Source: Acridotheres tristis
Lineage: Eukaryota > Chordata > Aves > Passeriformes > Sturnidae
Assembly (NCBI GenBank): GCA_037013685.1
Contig: CM072886.1
Span: 2,046,001-2,110,000 of the forward strand
Direction of reading: 5' to 3'
DNA length: 64,000 nt
The notes beneath the pieces are model-generated. The model saw only the letters and a program-made list of their open reading frames with translations, was not told the DNA's origin and ran no database searches. Positions within the stretch are counted from its first letter, which is position 1. The number at the start of each line of letters is the position of its first letter. Position numbers and translations under genes: made by a program. Shown here in pieces: positions 10,136-21,704 of this stretch.

Positions 10136-10545
10136 GAGGGCTCTGGGAGCTGCTCAGCTACTCCACAGCACTCAGGTCCTAAATTAGCACAGCACTGGAA
10201 GAATCCCCACCAACAACCCTCAATCAATTTTTTCTCCCTGAAGGCTCTCTTGAATAGGAATTGAACATCAAGAGAATTTAGAAAAACCTTTCTTTTCCCC
10301 CTCTTATCAGGAATCCGACTCAATAAACTTTCAATTTACAAGTTTCTAATAGGTTCATGGGAGAGTTGCAATAACCTGACATCACCAGTGCCTTCCAAAG
10401 CAGGAAGGAAATGTGCTGGGGATAGAAATGTGGTGGTCTTCCCATATCTTAAGGTAATTAACTTCTTTCTGATAATTGAGACACACCAGCCTCCAAAAAA
10501 GACCTAAAAACACTGTTTACTGCAGATTTACGTGACTGTATCTCC

Positions 10546-10680
10546 CCATTCCTGGAAATGTCCAAGGCCAGCTTGGACAGGATATTCTTGGATAGTAGGA
10601 AGGTGTCCCTGCCCATGGCAGGGGATTGGAATCAAATTAACATTAAGGTCCCATCCAACCCAAACCATTCTGGGATTTCT
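10546..10680 (+). mobile_element. CR1 LINE fragment, extreme 3' end
   Basis: Begins ccattcctggaaatgtccaa, keeps gtgtccctgcccatggcagg and ends ccattctgggatttct. Confidence 0.92.
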
Positions 10681-11867
10681 GGTGTTTCAGTCACAAACAG
10701 GAAAAAAATCCAAAGTTGTCTTTAAGAAAAACGAACTTGAAATGCTGCAGTTTTCATTTAAGCTGATACTTCACTGTCAGCCTCAATCTCGATAAAAGCC
10801 AAAAAGAGAACATCCTGAAAATGAAATATTTTGTTCAACTCAAGACAGTTTTTGTCCAGAAAAGCCAAGAAACAGCAACAGTGGGCTCTGATCAAAGAAT
10901 TTTAATGACATAAAGTTTTAAAGGCAGGGTGTAACTGCTCTCAGCCCTTGTTCTGACAGTCTTGAGTCATTAAAATTCACTGCTCACTTTTGTGGAGACC
11001 CCATTGCCTTTTAAGACCCACTTAAAAATTTAAGCGCTTAATAAATTAATGATTGCAAATTAAGTCATCCTTTGGTGCCTGGTCAGCTGTGTAGTCCCCA
11101 AATCCATTGATGTACTGAGGAATTATTGGCTTCAGTTGGTTAATTATGGCACCTCCTGCTGCTTTAGGCACACTTGGGGATGTGGGCAAGAAAGGAAAAG
11201 GGCTTTGAGAATCTTTTTTTTATTTTTGAGGTTATTAAGCAGCACTTCCCCCTGGATTGGATCTCTCCATCCATCACTGCTTGGGAGGAAAATCAATCCT
11301 TTTTATAGCAATGAGCATATTTAATAATGCAAAAGGTCATGGTGTGGAGGTGTCTCCAGTGAGTGATGGGCTTTGCCTTTTCAATCCTGCACAGCCCCAC
11401 TGCACTTTGGGCACCTCCTGCACGCCCACCTCCCTCAGCATGGCCCAAAAAAAACCCCATCCCTCAGTGTGGTGCTTGGTAAAGATTTCCTGACATTTTT
11501 ACCTGCCAAAACCTGGGCAGAAATCTCCTCTCCCAAATAAATTAATAAAATACTATTCTAAAAATAGTAAACTGACTGAATTATTTTCTAGACGTTTTCA
11601 GTGTGGAAAAAATATATTAAAAAAGGAAAAAAAATGTCTAAAATTTTATTCTCATTTTTTTCTTATAGTTTCTAATAATAAAGTTTCTCTTTATACCATT
11701 TAAAATTAAGCCTATTTTACCTTCCTCCTAATCCTATAGAACAACAAAAAAAATTCAAATTAGTCATCCAAAACCACTACACTCAAGGTGGACCAAAAAA
11801 ACCCCTGGTGTGAGGAGGAAAACTCCCTTCCCACTGAATCCACTCTGTTCACATGGAGAATTGAATT

Positions 11868-12026
11868 CCCAGAGAAGCTGTGGCTGCCCCTGGATCCCTG
11901 GAAGTGTCCAAGGCCAGGTTGGAGCATCCTGGGATAGTGAGAAGTGTCCCTGCCCGTGGCAGGGGCTTGGAACTGGGAGATTTTTAAGATCTCTTCCATT
12001 GCAGCCCATTCTGGGATTCAATGATT
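11868..12026 (+). mobile_element. CR1 LINE fragment, 3' end
   Basis: Begins cccagagaagctgtggctgc and ends gggattcaatgat. It lacks the usual gacagggcttggagcag stretch, a short internal deletion. Confidence 0.93.
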
Positions 12027-13375
12027 TTGTTGTGGTGTGATGGGTGCAGAGATTTACACAGAACTAAAAAGAGCAAAGAATCCCTGAGAGCAACTTCTGA
12101 GGTGGCTCTGAAGGGCTCAATAAAAAGAATGGCAGCTGTTGAAGCAAAAATCAAAGGGTTAAGAGTTTAACTGAAGCTACACATCCAATGACTGGAGTAG
12201 AAGCAATGTAGGAAGTGGCTGAGCCGAGAAAATAAATCTTCAATAAATCTTGAGTTTGTTGTGTCAGGACGGGTGGATGGGATCAGTGTGACCTGGGATG
12301 TTCCATGAGGTTACAAACAGAGGGACAAGGACACACCAGGCAAGTCCCAAAGGTTTTCCTTGGATTGTGGATGCTGAATGCAGGAATTGCTGCCAAGGAT
12401 CAGTGAGCCCTGCTGCTGACAGCGTTTGAGAGCTCAGTAAAATCGGGAATAAAAGGAAAAGTGCAGGTCCCTGCTGGCTTTTGGCTGGGGGGAGAGTTGG
12501 TCACTGCTTACAGCACTAAAAGAGAAATGAGGGTGTAAATGTGGGAAAGATGGAAGGGAAGGAGAAGCCTGAGGAACCCCAAAAGAGGAGCTGGGGTCAG
12601 GTTAGGAGATCCTGATGTGCTGGGAAAATATGTGAGGATATCAGGGCACACTGAGGGACCTGAGCTGCAGGAATGATTCCAGAGCACCTCTGAGAATCCA
12701 CCTCCTTTCTTTAATTAGATTTTCTGACAGATTTCTAAAATCCATCCAACTGAGCCCAGCTTCCAGCATAACTCAGATTGACAATGCTTTTCCAATTGGG
12801 AAACTCCAAAGGTTCCTATTTTGGAGTAAGCACCTCAGAGATCATTTCAGAGTTCCATGAAGCAGAGAGGTTGTGAGGCTCTGGCACAGCTGAAGGGACC
12901 TGAGTTCAATTCCTGCTCTCCAGGAATCGACTCCAGGCAGGTTTTTAGGGCTGTGCAGGGTCATCAGAAATCAGCATTTATGGCCAGCCAGTGTTTCTGA
13001 GCTCAGGGTAGTGAATGGGAGCATCTGTTCTCCAGGATCAGATTCCCTTGGGATCCCCAGATCCCACACCAGCCTGAGGCTCTTGTCATCCACACTCAGG
13101 ATATGGGGATTTCTCACTTTCTCTGTGCCTCCCTTCCTCCTGCATCAAACAACTGCAGAACCTTTGGGTTGAATTGTTCTCTTCCAAAGAAAAATTCACT
13201 GGGAAAATGCCTATTTTGATTAAATTTCACTCGAAATGACCAGAGAGCATTTTGAAACTTCCAGTGAAACAGAAGTGAAAGTTTTCCTACAACATTCCCC
13301 TTCATTCTTCTGGGAACAATTAAACAGCCCTCAGTAGAATTTATTAAAAAAACCCAACAAACAAATCACCTCAGT

Positions 13376-13482
13376 TTGGTGGTGTTTTTTGTCTGTTTGT
13401 TTGTTTGGGTTTTTTCGTGTTTTTTGTTGTTGTTTTGGGGGTTTTTTTGTTTTTTTTTGGTTTTTTTCTTTTTTTTTTTGCT
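13376..13482. repeat. T-rich low-complexity tract with G interruptions
   Basis: About 105 bp of T runs broken by G or GTTTG units, followed directly by ordinary sequence. It gives a spurious 75-codon hydrophobic frame. Confidence 0.85.
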
Positions 13483-13925
13483 TCTATTGTGTCACAGAAA
13501 TAATTTTGCAGGCACACCTGAACGGAATAATCTGATCTCCAAGCAGATATTCCTTCCTTCTGTATTTAGAGCAGGATGCTCAGGTTCTCAGGGGTGCCTT
13601 TGAGCTGTGTGACCTCAGGCCAGGTGAGTTTTTATGGCAGGTGACATATTTGCCCAGACAGAGGCCACCTTTGGTGTCTGCAGCCTGCAAGCTGTGACTG
13701 CAGAGGAGATGGGCAGAGTTTCAGTGCCCAAATGCCTGGGGGAAAAAAATCCACAGCTGGTGTGGCAGCAGATGTGGTTGTTCAGCCTCTTCCCAGGGGA
13801 GCATCCAGTTGTTCCTGCCATAAAATCAACTTTACACAGGCAGGGAGGGATGGGACAAGGAGAGAGAGTTTTAAACTAAGAGAGAATGGGTTTGGATGAG
13901 ATGTTTGACTGAAATTCTTTACTTA

Positions 13926-14118
13926 GAGAGTAGTGAGGCATTAGAAATGTTCAGAGGAGCTGTGGCTGCCCCTGAATCCCTGGAAGTGTCCAAGGCCAGG
14001 TTGGACAGGGCTTGGAAGAGCCTGGGACAGTGGAAGGTGTCCCTGCCATGGCAGGGGTGGCACTGGATGAGCTTTAAGGTCCCTTCCAAGCCAAACCCTT
14101 CTGGGATTCTGTGATTCC
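13926..14118 (+). mobile_element. CR1 LINE fragment, 3' end
   Basis: Starts in a gagtagtgaggca remnant, then the agctgtggctgcccctgaat block, and runs to ttctgggattctgtgattcc. Complete and little diverged except for the first 30 bp. Confidence 0.93.
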
Positions 14119-14907
14119 CTGAATTTGCCATTCTATCAGTGTCAAAGTGGGTAGATCCACTGGAGGGAATTCTTTCAACAGCTCATCCTGATTTTCACCT
14201 GGTTAGGACTTAGGTGATCTCCTTTAACCCATGAGAATCAAGTTTAGCTGGAATTTCTCATAATTTCTCCTCTCCCTTTTTATTGTTTCATATAAAATGT
14301 TGCTGGGCTGCATTTCCCTCATCACCCCCCCCTCCCAGCAGAGGAGTAATTACATTTATTGGAAATGCTTCCTGATCACATATTCATTTACCAGCTGCTA
14401 AAGGAAAATGAGCTGGGCAAAGTGCCACTGGAGACTTGGATTCACGAGCTGGGGAAAGCAAATGAAAGAACTGCTCAGTGTGCATTTGCTTTCCCTCTCC
14501 AGCTATTCATTATCCTCCTCTTCAGCTGATTTAGGAAGTTAAAAGGCAGTCAGGATGGCAGCATGTGATACTTTGCAGCACTAGCACAGCTTTGGGGTTG
14601 CCAGGTTTACCTTTAACTGGACTGTAAAGAGCACTAAAAATATTCTAATTTTACATCTTAAATATGATGTAATAAATAAAACCAGAACCACTGTATTCTC
14701 ATTATTTGTTTGCTCTCAGCCACTCTCATTGGTGTTGTCATTGACCCATTTTCATTCTTCCAGCCCTTCTTCTCCCCTCCTCTATCCCAGTATCTCTTTT
14801 CTGTTTTCTGGACCCCACAATCAGCATGAAAAACAACCAGCTCCAAAACACCACATGCAGAAACCCCCCAGAGGTCACAGAGACACTTCTGACACCTCCA
14901 AACCCAC

Positions 14908-15060
14908 CATGGAATGGTTTGGGTTGGAAGGGAACTTAAAGAAAATTTAGTTCCACTCCCTGTCATGGGCAGGGACACCTTCCACTATCCCAGGTTGCTC
15001 CAAGCCCTGTCCAACCTGGCCTTGGACACTTCCCGGGATCCAGGGGCAGCCACAGCTTCT
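14908..15060 (-). mobile_element. CR1 LINE fragment, reverse, 3' end
   Basis: Opens catggaatggtttgggttgg and runs through gggcagggacaccttccact to ggggcagccacagcttct. Confidence 0.94.
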
Positions 15061-15723
15061 GAACCAAATTCCATGCTTACCTGTAGGTATCCATAAGAAA
15101 TATGTCAGTACAAGATTGCCCAAATCCACCAAGTCCTGGACAAAGAGAGAGATTTCATTCCAAGTACTGCCAGAGAGCCCAGGATGGTGAAAAAAACCAG
15201 CCACAATGAGCAAAATAGTCAAAATAACACAGTGAGAAACCCTCCAGTGCCCAGCTGAGAATATTTTCACAGGTTTCACCCTTTTGTGTCTGCTCAGTCA
15301 TGTTCACCACCTGGAAAAGACCAATAAAATCTGTTGGAACATGAGGCTTTCCAGTCAAATAGATCAACCTACTGCATGTGGAAAATCGATGGGCATTGAT
15401 TTTATGGTATATTACATTGCCCTCTCCCCATGCTGCACTCATTCCCTTCAGGAAGTGGCAGGCAATAAATGATTAATTGGTTTGATTCCCACTGTTTCCC
15501 CATCCCATTGTTTTGTGTCTCAGGAGGTCTGATAAGCTTTTAGCCCTACCTGAGCTCTGCAGGTGTGAACTCTTTGCTACTTGCAAGCTGCCTAAATGTC
15601 TGGTATTATTAGATTTGAGGTATTTCCCTCTCATTTTATATTTGTTTTCAGTATTTATGGTTTGAACTCACCTTCTTTGGCCTTATTTAACACATGAAGG
15701 GAAGGAACTGGTTAAAAACCTGA

Positions 15724-15816
15724 TCTAGTGGAAGGTGTCCCTGCCCATGGCAGGGAATTAGAACTGGGTGGGCTTTAAGGTCCCTTCCATCCCAAACCAT
15801 CCCATAATCCTGTGAT
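15724..15816 (+). mobile_element. CR1 LINE fragment, last 90 bp
   Basis: Begins ctagtggaaggtgtccctgc and ends cataatcctgtgata. The 5' border is abrupt. Confidence 0.9.
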
Positions 15817-16328
15817 ATCTCTAAAGAACACGGGAGACTTCTCTGATTTTCAATTTAAAAGTTACTTGATAGTCTTCCCATCATTTTGCACCTCGGGTGC
15901 TCTTTGACAGTGTTGATGCTTTGTGGTTCTTATCCAGAAATTTAGACAAAACCTGTCTGAGGCTGGGTTACAAAACTCATAAAATTCAAACGGAGTGTGT
16001 AGAACACATCCTAGACAAGCAGACACTGGGACTGGCACGAAAAAGGCTCGAATTACTTGAAGAGAGCTCAGCATAATTGCTGGTTTTCTTCTGCAAAGAG
16101 ATTTTTACAAAGCACACAAAAGCTTAAAGAGAAATGATTTGTGGCACAAGTGGTGTGATAAACATGTGAATATTAATGTGGTTCTGGAGGGGAGCCCTGG
16201 AAATGTGTGTCTTTGAATGTTTATGTTCCTCAGGTTGTGCACAGGGACATTCAGGTGTCTGGTGCTGTTTGAGGTCTCCTGTTTTTGTGTTCCACTCCTG
16301 TGTGGACATCTCAGGTGTCCCAACACTG

Positions 16329-16508
16329 AATCATGGAATCACAGCATCCCAGAATGGGGTTGAAGGGACCTTAATATAATTATGTTTAATTTAAAAAACA
16401 TCATCCAGTGCCACCCCCTGCCATGGGCAGGGACACCTTCCACTGTCCCAGGTGCTCCAACCTGGCCTTGGACACTGCCAGGGATGAGGCAGCCACAGCT
16501 CCCTGTGC
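16329..16508 (-). mobile_element. CR1 LINE fragment, reverse, with internal AT-rich insertion
   Basis: Starts atcatggaatcacagcatcc and ends ggcagccacagctcc. About 25 bp of AT-rich sequence (16374-16402) separates gggaccttaa from catccagtgccacccc, where CR1 is normally continuous, so either a small insertion or slippage has occurred. Confidence 0.9.
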
Positions 16509-18032
16509 AACCTCAGGCCTTGTATTGGCCTCCTCCTTTTATGTTCATCTGCAAATGTGATTTATTTCTTGGATTTATTTCTTGAATCACCACATGCAAT
16601 AAAGCAGAGTGTCCCTCAGAACACAGAGCTGCCTTTCTCCCAGCATGCAGCCAGCAGTGAGCACCCACACAGCTGCTGGGGTTGATGATGGGGTTAATCC
16701 AAGCTCCTCCTGGATCTGCTGGATGCTCTGCTTCAATCAACTGCTTTTCCTATTTTATCCAGATTTCATGGTCTAGGCTGCCACAGTGGTGTAAAGCCAG
16801 TCCAGCTCAGCTGTGCCTTGTCCTCTGGAAGTGAAGTTATTCCTTTATTTCTCTATTTCCCATTGCTTCCTTTTGTGTTTACCTTGAATTTGTCTGGGGT
16901 AAATTTACTTTTTTATAAATCGAGTCACTGGGGGCAGCTGCAGCCCTGGTTGGAATGGGAGGACCAGGTGGCAGTGGAGTCATTCCAAGGAATGCAGCCT
17001 CACCTTGCTAATCCTCCTTCTATTCCTACACAATCTCCAGGTTTTGAAGCTTTAGGAAAACCACAGGTGCCACAAGACTGACACAAATTCCTGAGCTGGC
17101 AGCAGGGTGAAGGAGGTAAATATTTTGTGATGGTGTCAGTCTTTGTGTTTGCACTGGGAGCTGTTCTGGAGTCATGGGATGAGGTCGGAAATGATCTCTG
17201 GAGTCACCAGCTCCAATCCCCACCTAGCTCAGGCTGCCCATTCCCCCTTCAACAAGCTGAATTCTCTTCTGAAACACAACGTTTGCCCCTAGAGCTTGGC
17301 TGAATCCTTTAGGAAGAGTGATGAAAGCCATTCCTCTCCCCAGAGGGAAGTTGGCCTCCTGCATTATCCCTCACACGAGGAGTTTGTTCTGAGGTGAGTT
17401 ATGCCTGGGATCATTTTAAAACACTGCAAATGGGCTGCAGGGAACAAAGCAGACACTCGGGGTGGAATAAAGCACCTTCCATCCCAAAATTGTATTCAGC
17501 CTCAAGGATCCCTCTCATCCATTAAGTATTGATTTGAGGGGAGAACACAAAACAAAGCTGCCAGCTGGCCCTGCTCTGTAAATCCAGAGCAGCTCCTCGG
17601 GAATAGATGAAATCCCATCGATCCAGAAATGCTGCAATTAAATGAGATAATGGACCAGGGCTTGGGGGAGGGAACTGAGTGACAGTGATGGGATCAGCCT
17701 GGCCAGGTGGCAGAAGAGCTGAACTCCACAACTTCGAGGTGGGTGGACCGTGAGGGGGTTTGGGCAGGTATTTTTGGGTGTGTTTGTTTGCTGTGTGTGT
17801 CCCCTGGGTGTGGCCAGGACCCCGGGGTGGTGGTGGTGGGGTTAATTTTTTAGCAGTGACATGAGCTGGTCTGGAAAAACTTTCCATCACGGTAAAACAG
17901 AAAACTCTTCAGATTTGAAAATAAAAGAGCCAGAGGTTGAGCTCAGGTGCCAAATTCTGGATCGTGCTCACTTCTACATTGCTTGTTTAACCTCCAGCTG
18001 CACCTGCCCAAGAAGGAGGAACGGTGGCCAAA

Positions 18033-18235
18033 AGTTGAGGGGCTGATTCTCCCCCTCCACTCCACTCTCATGAGCCCCCAGCTGCAGAGCTGCAGGTCTG
18101 GGGTCCCAACACCAGGATGTGGAGCTGCTGCAGTGATCCAGAAAAAGCCATGGAGATGCTCCAAGGGCTGGAACCTCTCTGCTCTGGAGCCAGGCTGGGG
18201 GAGCTGAGCGAGTTCAGCTCGGTTGTTCAGGGCTA
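18033..18235 (+). mobile_element. diverged CR1 LINE fragment, internal part
   Basis: Matches the CR1 stretch further from the 3' end: ctgattctccccctccactc, ggtctggggtcccaacacc, ccatggagatgctccaaggg and aggctgggggagctgag. No 3' tail is present. Confidence 0.75.
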
Positions 18236-19767
18236 AGAGAGAGCTGAGGGGATTTTATTGTCTTTGAGAAAGTGAAGGGAACAAACTCTTTCCCATCTCC
18301 AGAGGGAAAAGTACAGAAATTGTAGATTTATGCTACAACAGGGGATTTTTAGTTAAATTTTAGGAAAAGCTTCATCGTGGTGAGGCTGGTTCAAAATCTG
18401 AAAGGATTTGGGAACTGTCCCTGGAGGAAGGAAACCTAGAAGAACATTTTCACAGCCATTAAGTATCACCAGGATGGTTTAGGCAGAACTAACAGCTGAT
18501 TTCAGTAGCTACTTAATAATTTCTCCATGGAGAAAGCAGGGACTGAAGCAGAAACCTAACCCTGTTTCTGAGAGGTGTGGGAAAGAAGATGAACTTTAAA
18601 AAAAAAGCTCAGGAGACGTGGGATTGGTTCCTTGCCCTGCTGCAGAATTCCTGGGTTTCCTCCACGGTTTGTTTATCCTTTCCCTGCCTTGGTTTCCTGC
18701 CCATGGGAATGGTTTGGCAGTCAGGAGGAGCTGTCAGAGGAGCTCAGCACAGGGACAGGAGGATTTAAGGGTGCCAAGGTGCAGGGCAGTGACATTGTGA
18801 CATTGTGAGTTGGCTCAGGCTGTCCCAGAAGAACATGAAGTCTCCTCTTCCATCCAGAAGAAAGTTTGGGTCTGGCACTGAATGCTTGAGATTTGGAGGA
18901 AAGAGTTGAAAAAACACCTTTCTCTGTCTGAACAACCCCAGAATTTTCAACAGAGAAAAATGTAATAAAATAAATAAACTAATAAAATAAAAGAATAAAA
19001 TAAATATTTTTTTTAAAATTAATTTTTCCCTAACCTGTAAAAATTAAATTTCACACAAGACTCCTTTTATAGGAGAAAAAAAGACACCAGTGGCCCAGGA
19101 TTCAGCTTCCTGATCCTGCAGATCTCAGGTGTGAATCAATTCCTACCCACAGCTGCCAAATACCATTTGGGATGGCATCTGAGACATACTGTGGGACTGG
19201 CAGGTGTCACAGAGGATTTATAAGGCACCAGCATCCTCCTGAAAGGGCAGCTGAGGCCAGGGGGGATATCTGGGGGTCCAGAATGGATTTAGGAGGGCAG
19301 AGCCTGCCCTAGGATGGGAGTTCCTGGTTTGGGAGGGTTCAGCTGTGTGTGCCCAGCTGTGCTCCAGGTGTAAGCCTGGCTTAGCTGGGGGTGCACTGGG
19401 ACTCCCTAAGCTGGACTGAGGATCCCAGTGGCCCTGGGGAGACCAGGAGCTGCCACATCAAATCCTCACCCACCACTTTTCCTCAGCCCCAGCCTGGCTG
19501 GTTGGGATATGCTGAACTCCAACCCCCTTGGCCCAGCTCTTCTGGGGAGCTTTGCAGGCAGCTAAAAACAGAAACAACCCAGAAAAAGGCTCAGATTATG
19601 CCAGGGACTCCAGCAGCCCATGCAGAGTTTGGTGAGGGGAGGTGTCAATTCACACTTGGACACTGCAGAGATGAGCTAAAGGGCAGTGGGAGCTGAGGTA
19701 GCTGAAATTTGTGTGCATTAGCAAACAGAAGGTGGTGGTTTGCCTTTTTATTTTCCTGCTGGTTATG
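18236..19767. other. intergenic DNA; no gene seen
   Basis: Nothing recognisable apart from an A-rich tract at 18957-19020 made of aataaa and ataaaa units. Confidence 0.55.
18957..19020. repeat. A-rich aataaa/ataaat low-complexity tract
   Basis: Sixty-four bases of ataaaat-type units without C. Contains several AATAAA hexamers by composition, not by function. Confidence 0.8.
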
Positions 19768-20339
19768 TGTTGGAAGCCTTGAAACTGAGGGGTTTAGATT
19801 TTCTGTGCTGACAAACACTGACCCTCATGAAAACACAGCTTTTGACCTGAGATCTTGGAGAAAGCTTTCAAAATTGAATGATAGAACTGGAATCACTGGT
19901 GTGTAGTTTGAATAGAAGTGTGTAATATCACATGGTGGAAAATTAAGAATTTAAAGTTTTTGAATATATTAATATATAAAAAGCAAGATGGAGGTTTTAG
20001 GGCAGAGGTTTCTTTCTTCTTCACCTTATTCTTCATAAGTTTAAGTGGTACTTTTGTAATTAGAAAGAAAATTCCACATTGCAAGTCATGGGTGTTTGCT
20101 TATTGGGTTAAGAGTAAAAATAATTTAGGTGTCTGTTCTTAATTGGACAGTTTGGACTTAAAAAACCTTGGAGAGAGAGAAATACATTGCCAGTTTTAGT
20201 TTGTTAACTAGAAGTGCTGTAAAACTCACTGTAATATAAATAAGAATTAATAAACATCTGAGTCCGAACACGAAATTCTGTCCCTCGAACTTTTAATCCC
20301 TATTTTGGCATAAGAGAAAAAAGAAGATAAATCACAATA
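19768..20339 (+). mobile_element. solo LTR, diverged copy of the window's LTR family
   Basis: Starts tgttggaagcc and carries gggttagattttctgtgctgac-like, gtgtgtaatatcacatggtg and tgtttgcttattgggttaag-like landmarks. It is AT-richer and more diverged than the copy that follows, and resembles the reverse copy at 31512-32040. The hexamer gttatg lies on both sides (19762-19767 and 20340-20345), a probable target duplication that sets both ends. Confidence 0.85.
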
Positions 20340-20440
20340 GTTATGTCTGTACAAAGGGGATGTCAAAGGTCTCAGGGTGCTGGTGCTTTCCCCTCTCCTT
20401 GCTCTGTAGCAGCAGGGGAGCACTGGCACAGGTTTGATGC

Positions 20441-21030
20441 TGTTGGAACCCAGAAGCCTGGGAGTTTTTGAGCTTTCTGTGCTTTCTGACACTGACCCCC
20501 TGCAGAACACTGCTTTTGACCTGAGAGAGGCTTCCAAAATTGAGTGATGGAGTTAAAGTCACTGGTGTGTAGTTTGAATAGAAGTGTGTGATTTCACATG
20601 GTGAAGAGTTTGGAATTAGGGATTTTAGAATATAGAAACAGGTGTGGGACAAGATGGAGGTTCTTAGGTGTTGTCTCTTCTTCCTTCTCGTTCCTTCTTC
20701 TTCATGATTTCAGGCAGCAGTTTTTGTTTGGATAGAAAATCCCACAGTGTGGGTCACAGGTGTTTGGTCATTGGGTCAAAAGTATCAATAATATAGATGT
20801 CAGCTCTTAATTGGACAGTTAGCCTTTAAAAGACCTTGTAACCAGCTCGATTCACCTCCATATTGTTGCTTTTAGCTTGTTAGCTGGAAGTGCTGCAGAA
20901 CTCTCTGTATTTTAGATAAGAATTAATAAACAACCGAGTTCAAACACCAAAATCCATCTCTTGTGCTTCTATCCCGACTCTGACTGACGGCAAAGGAAAA
21001 AAGAAGATAAACACTAATATTTTGTGGCCA
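20441..21030 (+). mobile_element. solo LTR, same family, head-to-tail with the previous LTR
   Basis: Starts tgttggaacccagaagcctg and shows all family landmarks, including gctttctgtgctttctgaca, gtgtgtgatttcacatggtg and a polyadenylation hexamer at 20925-20930. The 3' end is uncertain (21015-21035) because no target duplication could be matched to the left flank. It lies 95-101 bp after the previous copy with no retroviral gene between. Confidence 0.87.
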
Positions 21031-21360
21031 AGGTGACTGTGGTGCTTGTTTTCCTCCTGTGTTCCTGCCAGGAGAGAAGCAAATGCTCACACGAGCCAGC
21101 ATGGGAAACCTGCTCCTTCCCCTCCTGTCAAACACAGGCACTTGTCACTCCAGCTCCTGGTGAAAAGGCAGCCAGAACTGTGAAACTGGGTGTTAGGAGA
21201 AAGCAAATTTAACCCTGCTTGTGGGTGGTGGAGCAGACCCCTCTTCTTCAGCAAGCTTGATATGAAGTGCCATAAATAATTGTAGTGAATAAACAAGGTA
21301 AGATTTCTCTTGCTGGAGATGCAGAGAGGTTGGAATAAAAGCAGGTGCCTTTCCCTGAAG

Positions 21361-21704
21361 TATCACAGAATTGTTAAGGTTGGAAAAGAACTACAAGAGC
21401 ATGGATTCCAAGGTGTGCCTGATCCCCTTTTGTCACCCAGCACTGAGTGCCACCTCCAGGGATGGGAACTCCAAACCTCCCTGGGCAGCCCATTCCAATG
21501 CCTGACCACCCTCTCAGTGCAAAATCGTCCCTAAAATCCAATCTAAACCTCCCCTGGCACAGCTCGAGGCCGTTTCCTCTGGTTCTGTCCCTGTTCCCTG
21601 GGAGCAGAGCCCGACTCCCACCCAACTCCCAACTCCTGCCAGGGAGTTTTGGAGTGAGAAGATTCCCCCTGAGCCTCCTTTTCTCCACATTAAACACTCC
21701 CAGT
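21361..21704 (-). mobile_element. CR1 LINE fragment, reverse, about 340 bp
   Basis: Opens tatcacagaattgttaaggt, then ccacctccagggatggg, ctgggcagcccattccaatg, ctgaccaccctctcagt and the block ending cctccttttctccacatt. It is of the gtcaggcactgg subfamily, seen in reverse, and contiguous to about 340 bp from its 3' end. Confidence 0.92.

Larger units (their letters stand above)
9829..13375. other. intergenic DNA; no gene seen
   Basis: Holds two CR1 3' ends and a short tandem block, listed separately. AT-rich stretches occur at about 11520-11760. No exon or RNA gene is recognised. Confidence 0.6.
14119..18032. other. intergenic DNA with CR1 fragments; no confirmed gene
   Basis: AT-rich stretches near 14340-14640 have the look of conserved non-coding DNA (taattac and attcatta motifs) but this cannot be judged without alignment. 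A minus-strand open stretch at 15082-15256 has splice-like borders and is treated as a finding, not as a gene. Confidence 0.5.

Noticed and set aside
19768..21030. A complete provirus
   Set aside because: Only about 95 bp separate the two LTRs, no gag, pol or env similarity is present, and the first LTR has its own target duplication.
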